A stretch of 64,000 bases of DNA, from contig NZ_KQ948669.1 of assembly GCF_001514145.1 (NCBI RefSeq), positions 62,001 to 126,000 of the forward strand, read 5' to 3'. The notes under the pieces are model-generated. The model was not told where the DNA came from. It searched no databases and saw nothing but the letters and a program-made list of their open reading frames with translations. The stretch's first letter is position 1. Each line of letters opens with the position of its first letter. Position numbers and translations under genes: made by a program. The stretch comes from Streptomyces canus. GTDB taxonomy: Bacteria > Actinomycetota > Actinomycetes > Streptomycetales > Streptomycetaceae. Positions 17,220 to 24,827 of this stretch are shown piece after piece.

Positions 17220-17986
17220 GGCTGTTGTTCCTCCCCCGCGAAGGAATAGGCCGCCCAGGGCCCTGTGAGTTCCACCCGCATTCCCGGGACGTCGTCCTTC
17301 GTCCGGTCCACCATTTCCACGAATTCCTCGGACTCGCCGCGCGGCACAAGATAGGCGGCATTCAGAATGTTCTGTCCTGAGGCTCCGGAAAGCGTGGGGT
17401 TCTGCGGGGCGTGCAGCCGCGCGTCCTCGGCGTATCCGGAAAGCGTTTCGTGCAGTCGGGTCGCAAAGGCCTCCGCCTGCTGCCACATCTCCTCGTGCGA
17501 ACGCACCCGCCGGCGCCGCTGCAGCAGATAGTCCCGGCCCGAAACCGGCTTCGCCGGCGTCTCGGTGGGCTCCTCACGGGCCGGGGCCGCCTGCTCGGCG
17601 TACACCTTGACGCCCCACTCCACCCGGCCCTGAAGCCGGTCGAGGGTGCGTCGGAAGCCTTCCTCGCGTTCTTCGATCATCACCCGGACGCCGCTGTCGT
17701 CACGGAAGACGGTGCCGAGCCGGAGCGGCAGCGGAGTGGTGACGACGGTGAGCGCGTCGATCACGCTCTGGTGGGCACGCACGGTCGTGCTGAGCCACTC
17801 CAGGTCCTCCAGATGCCTGTGGAGCGGTTCTTCGGCGAAGTCCCGCTCCGGCACATGACTGACGACGGCCACCAGGCCGTGGTGGTTCAGCAGTCTGGGC
17901 GGATCACCGGCCACCCCGGTCAGCTGGGCCTGCAACGGGGTGCCGAAGGGGCGGCAGACGGCGTACACGTAGCGCAGTCCGGTCAC
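17216..17986 (-). CDS. gvpL: Gas vesicle protein GvpL (GvpL/GvpF family)
   Basis: The N-terminus RYVYAVCRPFG and the segment LPLRLGTVFRDDSGVRVMIE are diagnostic of the GvpL/GvpF family, as is the C-terminal NAAYLVPRGESEEFVEMVDR and GPWAAYSF. At 256 residues it is normal in length. Family members bind other Gvp proteins and are thought to assist nucleation of the shell. It is the second GvpL/F paralogue in the cluster (gvpF is at 20387-21157). Both ends overlap neighbouring genes by four bases, so it is translated as part of the polycistron. Confidence 0.93.
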   Translation of the reverse strand: MTGLRYVYAVCRPFGTPLQAQLTGVAGDPPRLLNHHGLVAVVSHVPERDFAEEPLHRHLEDLEWLSTTVRAHQSVIDALTVVTTPLPLRLGTVFRDDSGVRVMIEEREEGFRRTLDRLQGRVEWGVKVYAEQAAPAREEPTETPAKPVSGRDYLLQRRRRVRSHEEMWQQAEAFATRLHETLSGYAEDARLHAPQNPTLSGASGQNILNAAYLVPRGESEEFVEMVDRTKDDVPGMRVELTGPWAAYSFAGEEQQP

Positions 17987-18318
17987 GAACTCTCCTCCTC
18001 GGCAAGGCGGGGCTCCAGCTCTTCGAGACGTGCGAGCCGCTCGCGCAACTCGGTGTTCTCCCGGGCGAGTTCGTTACGACGGGCGCGGGAGGACAACGCC
18101 GGGTCGTCCTCCCACCAGTCGATACCCATCTCCTTGGCCTTGTCGACCGAGGCGACGATGAGCCGCAGTTTGATGGTGAGCAGCTCGATGTCGAGCAGGT
18201 TGATGCGGATGTCGCCCGCGATGACGATGCCCTTGTCCAGCACACGCTCCAGGATGTCGGCCAGGTTGGCGCCGCTCCCCTGGCCGTACGGATCCGGGAG
18301 CCGGCTGGGCACGCTCAT
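17983..18318 (-). CDS. gvpJ: Gas vesicle protein GvpJ (GvpA-like, 111 aa)
   Basis: Residues about 18-65 form the GvpA-type core: LADILERVLDKGIVIAGDIR and INLLDIELLTIKLRLIVASV. A C-terminal extension with DWWEDDPAL and a charged coiled-coil segment (RENTELRERLARLEELEP) follows, as in GvpJ-type minor structural proteins that cap or nucleate vesicles. It overlaps gvpZ upstream and gvpL downstream by four bases each. Confidence 0.92.
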   Translation of the reverse strand: MSVPSRLPDPYGQGSGANLADILERVLDKGIVIAGDIRINLLDIELLTIKLRLIVASVDKAKEMGIDWWEDDPALSSRARRNELARENTELRERLARLEELEPRLAEEESS

Positions 18319-19415
18319 CGTCGGCTCCCGCCCTCGGCGTACTCGTAGTCCTCTTCCTCTTCTTCCTCGGGCGCCTCGTACTCGCCTTCCTGCTCCTCGG
18401 GCTCCTCCTCGGGCTCCTCCTCGGCCTCCTCGTCGTACTCCTCGTACTCGTCCTCAGGCTCGCCCTCGTCCTCGGTCTCGTCCTCCGCGTACGGACCTTC
18501 CTCTTCTTCCTCTTCCTCGGTGCCCTCGGCCTCTTCCTCTTCCGCCACCGCGTCCTCGTGGCTCTTGACGACCTCGCTGTCCTCGATCTCGCCGCGCCAG
18601 CCGTCCTCCGCCTCCCCCTTGAGGGTGATGAAGCGGGCGAAGTGCTTGAGGTCCAGCCGGGCCCGGCGGCCCTGGGCGCGCCAGATGTTGCCGGTCTTCT
18701 CGAACAGGCCCGCGGGGTAGTACTCGATCACCAGCAGGACGCGGGTCAGGTTGTCCGCGAGCTTGTGGAAGGAGACGACTCCCTTGGTCGTGCCCTTGGC
18801 ACCCTCCGACGTCCACCGAATCCGGTCGTCGGGGATCTGGTCGGTGGTGGTCGCCTTCCAGCTGCGGTTGGACCAGAAGATCTTCATCTGCCAGTCGGTG
18901 TGGGTGTCGTCGGCACGGTTCGCGCTCTTGACGCCCTTCGCGAAGGTGGAGAAGTCCTGGTACTGGGTCCACTGGTCGTAGGCCGTGCGCAGATCGACGC
19001 CGACATCGATGAACTCGATGATCACCGTGGGCTTCTGACCGGCCCCGCCCTTGCGCTTGCCCTTGCCCTTGCCACCGAGGTTCTTGAAGGTGTCGACGAC
19101 CTTGTCCTTGGTGTGCGAGAGGCCGAGCTCCACCGCGCTGCGCATCGGCCCCTTGCCCTTGGCGAGCTTGCGGCCGCCGTCGAGGGCGAGCTTGGCGAAG
19201 CCGGGGCTGTTGCCTTCGGCGATGTCGTTCAGCTTGCCGGTGGTCTCGCCCAGCTTGCGGCCGACGCCGACCAGCATGCGCTGCGCCTGCGCGGCGACGT
19301 ACTCCTGCAGTTCGGCCTTGAGCCGGTCGGCTGCCTCGCTGTGGGCCACGTCGGTGAGCGGGTTGTTCTTCGCCTTGTCGGTCGCGTCGCGGGCGGATCC
19401 GAGTGTCTCGGTCAT
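18315..19415 (-). CDS. gvpZ: Gas-vesicle-cluster SRPBCC protein GvpZ
   Basis: A 366-residue protein. After a helical N-terminal third (RLKAELQEYVAAQAQRMLVG) comes an SRPBCC/START-like domain (about 130-265; VIIEFIDVGVDLRTAYDQWT, IFWSNRSWKATTTDQIPDDR, VLLVIEYYPAGLFEKTGNIW), a fold that binds hydrophobic ligands. The last 80 residues are almost purely Glu/Asp with scattered Tyr. ATG at 19415 shares a base with the gvpY stop (TGATG). A GTG three bases earlier is equally possible. Such cyclase/dehydrase-like proteins occur only in actinomycete gas-vesicle clusters and their role is not known. The acidic tail may bind the basic tail of GvpY encoded just upstream; that is inference. Confidence 0.88.
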   Translation of the reverse strand: MTETLGSARDATDKAKNNPLTDVAHSEAADRLKAELQEYVAAQAQRMLVGVGRKLGETTGKLNDIAEGNSPGFAKLALDGGRKLAKGKGPMRSAVELGLSHTKDKVVDTFKNLGGKGKGKRKGGAGQKPTVIIEFIDVGVDLRTAYDQWTQYQDFSTFAKGVKSANRADDTHTDWQMKIFWSNRSWKATTTDQIPDDRIRWTSEGAKGTTKGVVSFHKLADNLTRVLLVIEYYPAGLFEKTGNIWRAQGRRARLDLKHFARFITLKGEAEDGWRGEIEDSEVVKSHEDAVAEEEEAEGTEEEEEEEGPYAEDETEDEGEPEDEYEEYDEEAEEEPEEEPEEQEGEYEAPEEEEEEDYEYAEGGSRR

Positions 19416-20119
19416 CACTCACCGCCTCCCTTCGGCAGCCGGGCCCGGGTGCCTCGGCCGGCCCCCCTGGCCGTGGTCGCCTTCTTGGCGGCCGTCTTCT
19501 TCGCCGTGGTCTTCTTGCCGGCCGTACGGCTCTGGCTCTGCGCCGTCTTCTTCGCGGGCGGCTTCCGGCCCGGCGCCTTCTGCGCGGTCTTCCTGACGGG
19601 GGCCTTCTTGGCGGTCTTCCTCGCCGCGGCCGGAGCCTCGTCCTGCTCGTCCCCGTCCTCGTCGGCCTCGTCGTCCTCGCGCTCGTCCGAGGGCTCCTCG
19701 TCAGCCTCGGCCTCCGTGTCCCCAGTCTCCTCCTCGCGGGGCTCGTCGTCGCCCTCGGACTCCTCGTCCTCGTCCTCAGAGAGGCCCGGCACCTCCGGCA
19801 CCACGCCCGAAAGCTGGTCGCGGACCTCGGCGGTACGGCCGTGCAGCCGGTCGGCGATCGCGTCGATCTGCCGCTCCACCATGGCACCCGAGGCCGCCTT
19901 GCCGACGCCTCGCAGGTCCTCGCGGAGCGTGTCCCCTATCTCCTTGAACTGCGGGTTCTTCAGCAGTTGCTGGGAGACCAGGTCAGCCACGGCCCGCGGG
20001 CTCAGGTGCATCCGCTTGCCGGCCACAAGTGTGCCGACGGCGAACGCGAATTTCAGTTTCTTGGTACGCCCTAGGACGTATCCGGCCCCTATCGCGAGGC
20101 CCATTCCCACTCGGTTCAT
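19415..20119 (-). CDS. gvpY: Gas-vesicle-cluster protein GvpY with histone-H1-like tail
   Basis: The first 105 residues form a compact region starting with a hydrophobic segment (MGLAIGAGYVLGRTKKLKFA) and QQLLKNPQFKEIGDTLREDL. An acidic stretch follows (about 118-165, Glu/Asp/Ser), then a Lys/Ala/Pro-rich tail of 65 residues with repeats such as RKTAKKAPVRKTAQKAPGRK, like histone H1 or HupS-type DNA-binding tails. Homologues are sometimes mis-called DNA primase; nothing resembling a primase is present. Both ends overlap neighbours. The adjacent acidic and basic blocks make it a polyampholyte. Function in gas-vesicle biology is unknown. Confidence 0.87.
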   Translation of the reverse strand: MNRVGMGLAIGAGYVLGRTKKLKFAFAVGTLVAGKRMHLSPRAVADLVSQQLLKNPQFKEIGDTLREDLRGVGKAASGAMVERQIDAIADRLHGRTAEVRDQLSGVVPEVPGLSEDEDEESEGDDEPREEETGDTEAEADEEPSDEREDDEADEDGDEQDEAPAAARKTAKKAPVRKTAQKAPGRKPPAKKTAQSQSRTAGKKTTAKKTAAKKATTARGAGRGTRARLPKGGGE

Positions 20120-20379
20120 AGTGCCGTCCCGTCGCCGGCCCCCGCGCCACCGCGCAGGCCGATCTCCAGTCGTTCGAGGAGTTCGTCCTCCTGTCGGTCG
20201 AATTCCTCCTCATCGATCTCGCCCGCCTCGAGTCGCTCCTCGAGCTGGGCGAGTTCGACCCGGACCGTGGCCGGGTCGTAGTAGAGGCGCTCCGCTTCGC
20301 TCAGCACCTGTCTGATCACCCAGGCGCTGCCGCGTACCGGGGCGAACGGCAGGAGCAGCACCTCTCCGATGAGACCCAC
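20116..20379 (-). CDS. gvpG: Gas vesicle protein GvpG (87 aa)
   Basis: The start GLIGEVLLLPFAPVRGSAWV and the following VIRQVLSEAERLYYDPATVR are the GvpG hallmark, then a helical region ELAQLEERLEAGEIDEEEFD that predicts a coiled coil. GvpG is a small helical accessory protein, part of the GvpF/G/L group that interacts during vesicle nucleation. The GTG at 20379 is chosen because it begins exactly at the conserved N-terminus. It lies seven bases downstream of the gvpF stop and overlaps gvpY (ATGA). The end is Gly/Ala-rich. Confidence 0.92.
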   Translation of the reverse strand: MGLIGEVLLLPFAPVRGSAWVIRQVLSEAERLYYDPATVRVELAQLEERLEAGEIDEEEFDRQEDELLERLEIGLRGGAGAGDGTAL

Positions 20380-20386
20380 GGCCGCC

Positions 20387-21157
20387 TCACTCCTCCGCGT
20401 GGTCGATGCCGACCGTGGTGCCCGCGGGTTCGGCCGGGCCCGGGTCGACGAAGCTGTACGGCGGCAGCGGACCGTTGACTCGCAGGTCAAGGTGCGGATG
20501 GTCCTTGCGCAGCTGGTCCACCGCCTCCAGGAAGGACGCCGCCGCGTCGCGCTCCACGAGGAAGGACACGTTGGCGAGCCAGCCCGAGGATTCGGGTCCC
20601 ACGCTGATCGCGTCGGCGACCGGTTCCAGGGCGCGCTGCACCTCGCCTGCGTCCTCGGCCTCGCGGGCCTTGACCGCGGCCACGACCATCTCGCCGAGCC
20701 TGAGGCGCTCGTCGTAACTGCCTCCGCCCGCCCGCCGGTTGGCCTCGGCCTCGGCGCGGACCTCCGGGTTGTCGGACATCACGCGGTGCAGGACGGCCTC
20801 TTCGTCGTGCGTGGCCTTGACGTTGTACTCGACCTTGCCGTCGAGGGTCCGCAGGCGCTCCTTGTAGTGCTCCTGGCGTTCCGCGAGCACCCCCGTGACG
20901 GTGCCGTCGTCGGGGGCCACGCTGCCGAACCGCATGGGCAGGATGCAGCCGCCCGCGCCCGCCTCGCTCAGGACGTTCTGGTGGGCGAGGAGGTCACGGC
21001 GCTTGGGCCGCAGCCCTTCGGGGGCGTCACTGACGATGGCCGCCAGATCACCCTCCGTCAGCACCCGCACCGGAAGCGCGGGGACGCCGACCCCTCCCAG
21101 CCCCTCGGGCAGCGCGGGGTGGGAGGCGGCGGTGATGCCGTACACGTACGTGCTCAC
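20387..21157 (-). CDS. gvpF: Gas vesicle protein GvpF (GvpL/GvpF family)
   Basis: The N-terminus TYVYGITAASHPALPEGL, the middle GCILPMRFGSVAPDDGTV and YKERLRTLDGKVEYNVKATH, and the C-terminal WLANVSFLVERDAAASFLEA fit GvpF, which has a ferredoxin-like N-domain and a helical C-domain. GvpF binds GvpA and is thought to hold its monomers before assembly. Length (256) equals that of gvpL, so the two are paralogues within one operon. The GTG start overlaps the gvpA stop (GTGA). Confidence 0.93.
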   Translation of the reverse strand: MSTYVYGITAASHPALPEGLGGVGVPALPVRVLTEGDLAAIVSDAPEGLRPKRRDLLAHQNVLSEAGAGGCILPMRFGSVAPDDGTVTGVLAERQEHYKERLRTLDGKVEYNVKATHDEEAVLHRVMSDNPEVRAEAEANRRAGGGSYDERLRLGEMVVAAVKAREAEDAGEVQRALEPVADAISVGPESSGWLANVSFLVERDAAASFLEAVDQLRKDHPHLDLRVNGPLPPYSFVDPGPAEPAGTTVGIDHAEE

Positions 21158-21579
21158 TCCTCTTCCTCCTTCCGGCGCGAGGACGTCGCCTTGCGGGCTC
21201 GCGGCCTGGACTCCGTCTGGCCTTCCTCACGGGCCTGCTTGAAAGCACCGGAGATGGTCTCGGCGGCACCGGAGAGCGCTCCCTTGGACTTGCCGCGGGC
21301 GCCGGACTCGGTTATCTCGCCGACCAGGTCGGGCAGGCCGGGGTCCTTGCGCGGCCCGGCCTCCAGGTCCAGCCGGTTGCACGCCTCGGCGAAGCGCAGA
21401 TAGGTGTCGACGCTGGCCACGACGACCCGGACGTCGATCTTCAGGATTTCGATGCCGACCAGGGAGACCCGTACGAACGCGTCGATGACGAGACCCCTGT
21501 CGAGGACCAGTTCCAGAACGTCGTAGAGGCCGCTGGAGCCACCTCCGCCACCGCCCTGTTGTGCCGGGACAACGGTCAT
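21154..21579 (-). CDS. gvpA: Major gas vesicle structural protein GvpA with C-terminal extension
   Basis: Residues about 15-72 are a very well conserved GvpA core: SSGLYDVLELVLDRGLVIDA, VRVSLVGIEILKIDVRVVVA and YLRFAEACNRLDL. A Gly-rich leader precedes it. A roughly 70-residue Lys/Arg/Ser/Glu tail follows, so the protein has 141 residues where classical GvpA has about 70. The core forms the rib wall of the vesicle. The tail would lie outside the wall, or the protein may not form long cylinders; that is open. GAGGAGG ten bases before the ATG is the strongest ribosome binding site in the cluster, in line with a major product. Confidence 0.92.
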   Translation of the reverse strand: MTVVPAQQGGGGGGSSGLYDVLELVLDRGLVIDAFVRVSLVGIEILKIDVRVVVASVDTYLRFAEACNRLDLEAGPRKDPGLPDLVGEITESGARGKSKGALSGAAETISGAFKQAREEGQTESRPRARKATSSRRKEEEE

Positions 21580-21637
21580 ATCGGCCGCGCCTCCTCTTCT
21601 GTGTGCTGGTGAACGAATGTCTGTGCGGTGCGGCGGC

Positions 21638-22006
21638 CTAACGGCCGCCCTGCCGATGTGCGTCCGCGCGCCCGCGTTCGTAACGGCGAACGCGCCGATA
21701 GCCGGTGAGCTGTCCTTCCGGGTCGAGTTCGACCTGGTAGCTCGCCATCAGGCTCATCGTGTCGGGCACGCGGGAAAGCTCCAGGACCTCGATCTCGAGC
21801 GACCAGCCGTCCTCCGTCTGTTCGAAGGACGACACGTTCTCGGCCTCCATTCCGGTCAGCTCGGCCAGCTGGGTGCGCGCGTTGCGCAGCACCTCCATGG
21901 GCTTCGGCCGCCGGTTTTCCGCCACGCTCTCTTCGGTGTCCTCTTCTGCCCGCTCAGGGGCATTTCGTGAATTCTGTGATTCCGATGAGTTTTTTGTGTT
22001 CGACAT
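21638..22006 (-). CDS. gvpO: Gas vesicle protein GvpO (122 aa)
   Basis: The first 35 residues are polar and disordered (NTKNSSESQNSRNAPERAEE). The GvpO domain follows: PMEVLRNARTQLAELTGMEA, SSFEQTEDGWSLEIEVLELS and MASYQVELDPEGQLTGYRRV. GvpO is an essential accessory protein in halophilic archaea and heads the cluster in Streptomyces. ATG at 22006 follows GAGAGGTG. It starts only 44 bases after the stop of the upstream LigD-type polymerase gene, so any separate gvp promoter must lie inside that gene or in this short gap. Confidence 0.92.
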   Translation of the reverse strand: MSNTKNSSESQNSRNAPERAEEDTEESVAENRRPKPMEVLRNARTQLAELTGMEAENVSSFEQTEDGWSLEIEVLELSRVPDTMSLMASYQVELDPEGQLTGYRRVRRYERGRADAHRQGGR

Positions 22007-22050
22007 GGCACCTCTCACCTCGGGTGGCCGCTCGTTCCTTCGCCAAACCT

Positions 22051-22983
22051 TCAAGAGGGCATCAACGCGTTCAGCCTGCGCCGGGCGGGACCAAGGGCGC
22101 GTCCCTTGGCCATCACCCCGGCCCAGGGATTGCTGCGGGCCTGTTCGACCGCGTCGGCGATGGTCCAGCGACGGGCGTCCAGGCCCGGGTCGTCCAGCTG
22201 GGTCCAGGCCATCGGGGTGGCCACGGGGGCGCCCGGTTTTGCGCGGACGGTGAAGGGCGCGACGGCGGTCTGGGCGTAGGCGTTGCGCTGTATGTCCAGG
22301 TAGAGGCGGTCGCCGCGGTCCTTCTTGCGGGCGGCGGTGGTGAGCTGGTCGGGGTGGCCCGCGACCAGGGTGTCGGCGACGTCCTTGGCGAACTTCCGGA
22401 CCTCGTCGAAGTCGTGCCGGCCGTTGAGGGGCACGATCACATGCAGCCCGCGCGAGCCGGTGGTCATCAGCGCCGAGGGCAGGTTGAGCTCGTCGAGCAG
22501 TTCCCCGAGCAGCCGGGCCGCCTCGTGGACCGCGGCGAAGTCGTCGTCCCCGGCCGGGTCGAGGTCGAAGACCATCCGGTCGGGCCGCTCGACGCTGCCG
22601 GCCCGGGACAGCCAGCGGTGCAGGGTGAGGGAGGCCTGGTCGGCGAGGTACAGGAGGGTGGCGGTGTCGTCACAGACGGTGTGGCAGACTGTGCCGCCCT
22701 CCTTCGGCACCTCGACGCGGCCGATCCACTCCGGGTAGGAGTCCGGGGTGTTCTTCTGCATGAACCGGGGGCCGGTGATGCCGTCCGGATGCCGTTCCAG
22801 CATCAGCGGACGGCCCCGCAGGTGCGGCAGCATGAAGGGCGCGACGGACCGGTAGTAGTCGACGAGATCGCCCTTGGTGTACTCCTTGGAGCCGTCGCCG
22901 CCGGGGAAGAGCACCTTGTCCGGCCGGTGCACCTCCACCGTGTGCTTCCCCGCCCGTACGGTCCGTACGTCGTCGCTGGTCAC
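22051..22983 (-). CDS. LigD-type DNA polymerase/primase domain protein (310 aa)
   Basis: The whole protein is the polymerase (AEP primase-polymerase) domain of LigD: HRPDKVLFPGGDGSKEYTKG, LERHPDGITGPRFMQKN, the catalytic acidic pair in MVFDLDPAGDDDFAAV, SALMTTGSRGLHVIVPL and LYLDIQRNAYAQTAVAPF. There is no ligase or nuclease domain, so it is one component of a split bacterial non-homologous end-joining system with Ku and a separate ligase elsewhere. It fills and extends ends at double-strand breaks, preferring ribonucleotides. The GTG start overlaps the transketolase stop (GTGA), which is an unusual operon partner. Confidence 0.93.
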   Translation of the reverse strand: MTSDDVRTVRAGKHTVEVHRPDKVLFPGGDGSKEYTKGDLVDYYRSVAPFMLPHLRGRPLMLERHPDGITGPRFMQKNTPDSYPEWIGRVEVPKEGGTVCHTVCDDTATLLYLADQASLTLHRWLSRAGSVERPDRMVFDLDPAGDDDFAAVHEAARLLGELLDELNLPSALMTTGSRGLHVIVPLNGRHDFDEVRKFAKDVADTLVAGHPDQLTTAARKKDRGDRLYLDIQRNAYAQTAVAPFTVRAKPGAPVATPMAWTQLDDPGLDARRWTIADAVEQARSNPWAGVMAKGRALGPARRRLNALMPS

Positions 22984-24827
22984 GGCACGATCGCCTGCTC
23001 CACCAGCAGCCTGCCGGCGGCCGCGATCGACTCGGCGTCGATGCCCGCGGCGTGCAGCTGCTCCTCGGGCGAGGCCGAGCCCGGCATCGTACGGACGGCC
23101 AGGCGCACGAGGCGCGGTACCGGCCGGCCGTCGGCGAAGGCGTCGAGGACGGCGTCGCCGAGACCGCCCTCCTCGCGGTGGTCCTCCACGGTCAGCAGAC
23201 AGCCGGTGTCCTCGGCGGCCTGCCGCAGGGTGGCGCGGTCGACGGGCTTGATCGAGTACAGGTCGACGACCCGGACGCGGATGCCCTCCTGGTCCAGTGC
23301 CTCGGCGGCCTTGAGTGCCTCGTGCACGGTGACGCCCGCGGCGACGACCGTCAGCCGGTCGCTCTGGGAGAAGCGCAGCACCTTGCTGCCACCGATCGGG
23401 AAGTCCTCGTCGGGACCGTAGAGCACCGGGCTCTCGCCGCGGCCCGTGCGCAGATAGCGGATGCCGTCCAGGCCCGCCATCTCGGCGACCAGGTGGGCGG
23501 TCTGGTTGGCGTCGCACGGGTACAGCACGGTGGAGCCGTGGATCGCCCGCATCATCGCGAGGTCCTCCAGGCCCATCTGGCTGGGGCCGTCCTGCCCGAT
23601 GGCGACGCCCGCGTGCGAGCCGACCAGGTTGATGCCGGCCCCGCTGATGGAGGCCATGCGCACGAAGTCGTAGGCGCGGGTGAGGAAGGCCGCGAAGGTG
23701 GCGGCGTACGGCACCCAGCCGCGCGCGGCGAGTCCCACGGCGGCCGCGACCATCTGCTGCTCGGCGATGTAGCACTCGAAGTAGCGGTCGGGGTGTTCCT
23801 TGGCGAAGAACTCGGAGCGGGTGGAGTCACCGACCTCGCCGTCCAGGGCGACGACGTCACCGCGTCCGGTGCCCAGGGCGGTGAGGGCCTGACCGTAGGC
23901 GTCCCGGGTCGCCACTTCCTCACCGGTGTCCCATCGGGGCAGTTCCAGGTGGCCGGCGCGGACGGCGTGCAGCATGCGGGCGGCCGGCGGCTCGTGCACC
24001 TGGACACGGAGGTCACGTACGCCGCCGAGCTCCTCGATGGCGTCCTCGGCGTTCTTCAGCGGCTTCCCGTGCAGTCCCTCGCGGTCCTCGACGTCGGCGA
24101 CGCCCTTGCCCTTGAGGGTGCGGGCGAGGATCGCGGTGGGCTGGCCCTTGGTGGACTCGGCCTCGCCGTACGCGCGGTCGACGGCGTCCACGTCGTGCCC
24201 GTCGACCTCGACCGTGTGCCAGCCGAAGGCCTGGAAGCGGCGGGCGTAGGCGTCGAGGTGGTGGCCGTGCCGGGTGGGGCCGCGCTGGCCGAGCCGGTTG
24301 ACGTCGACGATCGCGGTGAGGTTGTCGAGGTGCTCGTGGCCGGCGTGTTCGGCCGCCTCCCAGACCGAGCCCTCGGCGAGTTCGCTGTCGCCGCACAGCA
24401 CCCACACGCGGTAGCCGGTGCGGTCAAGGCGCTTCCCGGACAACGCGATGCCGACGCCCACCGGCAGTCCCTGGCCCAGCGATCCGGTGGCCGTCTCCAC
24501 CCAGGGCAGCTTGCGCGGCGTCGGGTGTCCTTCGAGGCGACTGCCGAGCTTGCGGAAGGTCAGCAACTCCTCGTCGTCGACGACACCGGCCGCCTTGTAC
24601 GCGGAGTACAGGAGCGGCGAGGCGTGGCCCTTGGACAGCACGAAGCGGTCGTTGCCGGGGTGTTCGGGGCGGTCGAAGTCGTAGCGGAAGTGGTTCGCGA
24701 GGAGTACGGCCATCAGGTCCGCGGCGGACATCGAGGAGGTCGGGTGCCCGGAGCCCGCGGTCCCTGCGGCGCGCACACTGTCCACGCGCAACTGCTGGCC
24801 GAGTTCGACGAGTTCACCGGTGTTCAT
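22980..24827 (-). CDS. Transketolase, single chain (615 aa)
   Basis: The N-terminal thiamine-diphosphate domain has TAGSGHPTSSMSAADLMAVL and the metal/TPP motif GDSELAEGSVWEAAEHAGHE ending in IVDVNRLGQ. The pyrimidine domain contains the catalytic Glu in FECYIAEQQMVAAAVG and SHAGVAIGQDGPSQMGLEDL. The C-terminal domain ends with VEDHREEGGLGDAVLDAFAD. At 615 residues it is shorter than the 690-residue bacterial TktA and resembles the shorter human/archaeal-type transketolases. It would move two-carbon units in the pentose phosphate pathway. It overlaps both the upstream oxidoreductase gene (ATGA) and the downstream LigD-type gene, so it is probably a secondary or stationary-phase enzyme rather than the main copy; that is inference. 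Confidence 0.93.
   Translation of the reverse strand: MNTGELVELGQQLRVDSVRAAGTAGSGHPTSSMSAADLMAVLLANHFRYDFDRPEHPGNDRFVLSKGHASPLLYSAYKAAGVVDDEELLTFRKLGSRLEGHPTPRKLPWVETATGSLGQGLPVGVGIALSGKRLDRTGYRVWVLCGDSELAEGSVWEAAEHAGHEHLDNLTAIVDVNRLGQRGPTRHGHHLDAYARRFQAFGWHTVEVDGHDVDAVDRAYGEAESTKGQPTAILARTLKGKGVADVEDREGLHGKPLKNAEDAIEELGGVRDLRVQVHEPPAARMLHAVRAGHLELPRWDTGEEVATRDAYGQALTALGTGRGDVVALDGEVGDSTRSEFFAKEHPDRYFECYIAEQQMVAAAVGLAARGWVPYAATFAAFLTRAYDFVRMASISGAGINLVGSHAGVAIGQDGPSQMGLEDLAMMRAIHGSTVLYPCDANQTAHLVAEMAGLDGIRYLRTGRGESPVLYGPDEDFPIGGSKVLRFSQSDRLTVVAAGVTVHEALKAAEALDQEGIRVRVVDLYSIKPVDRATLRQAAEDTGCLLTVEDHREEGGLGDAVLDAFADGRPVPRLVRLAVRTMPGSASPEEQLHAAGIDAESIAAAGRLLVEQAIVP

Noticed and set aside
19415-20119. 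DNA primase label for GvpY
   Set aside because: No TOPRIM, zinc or AEP motif is present; only a small N-domain and charged tails.
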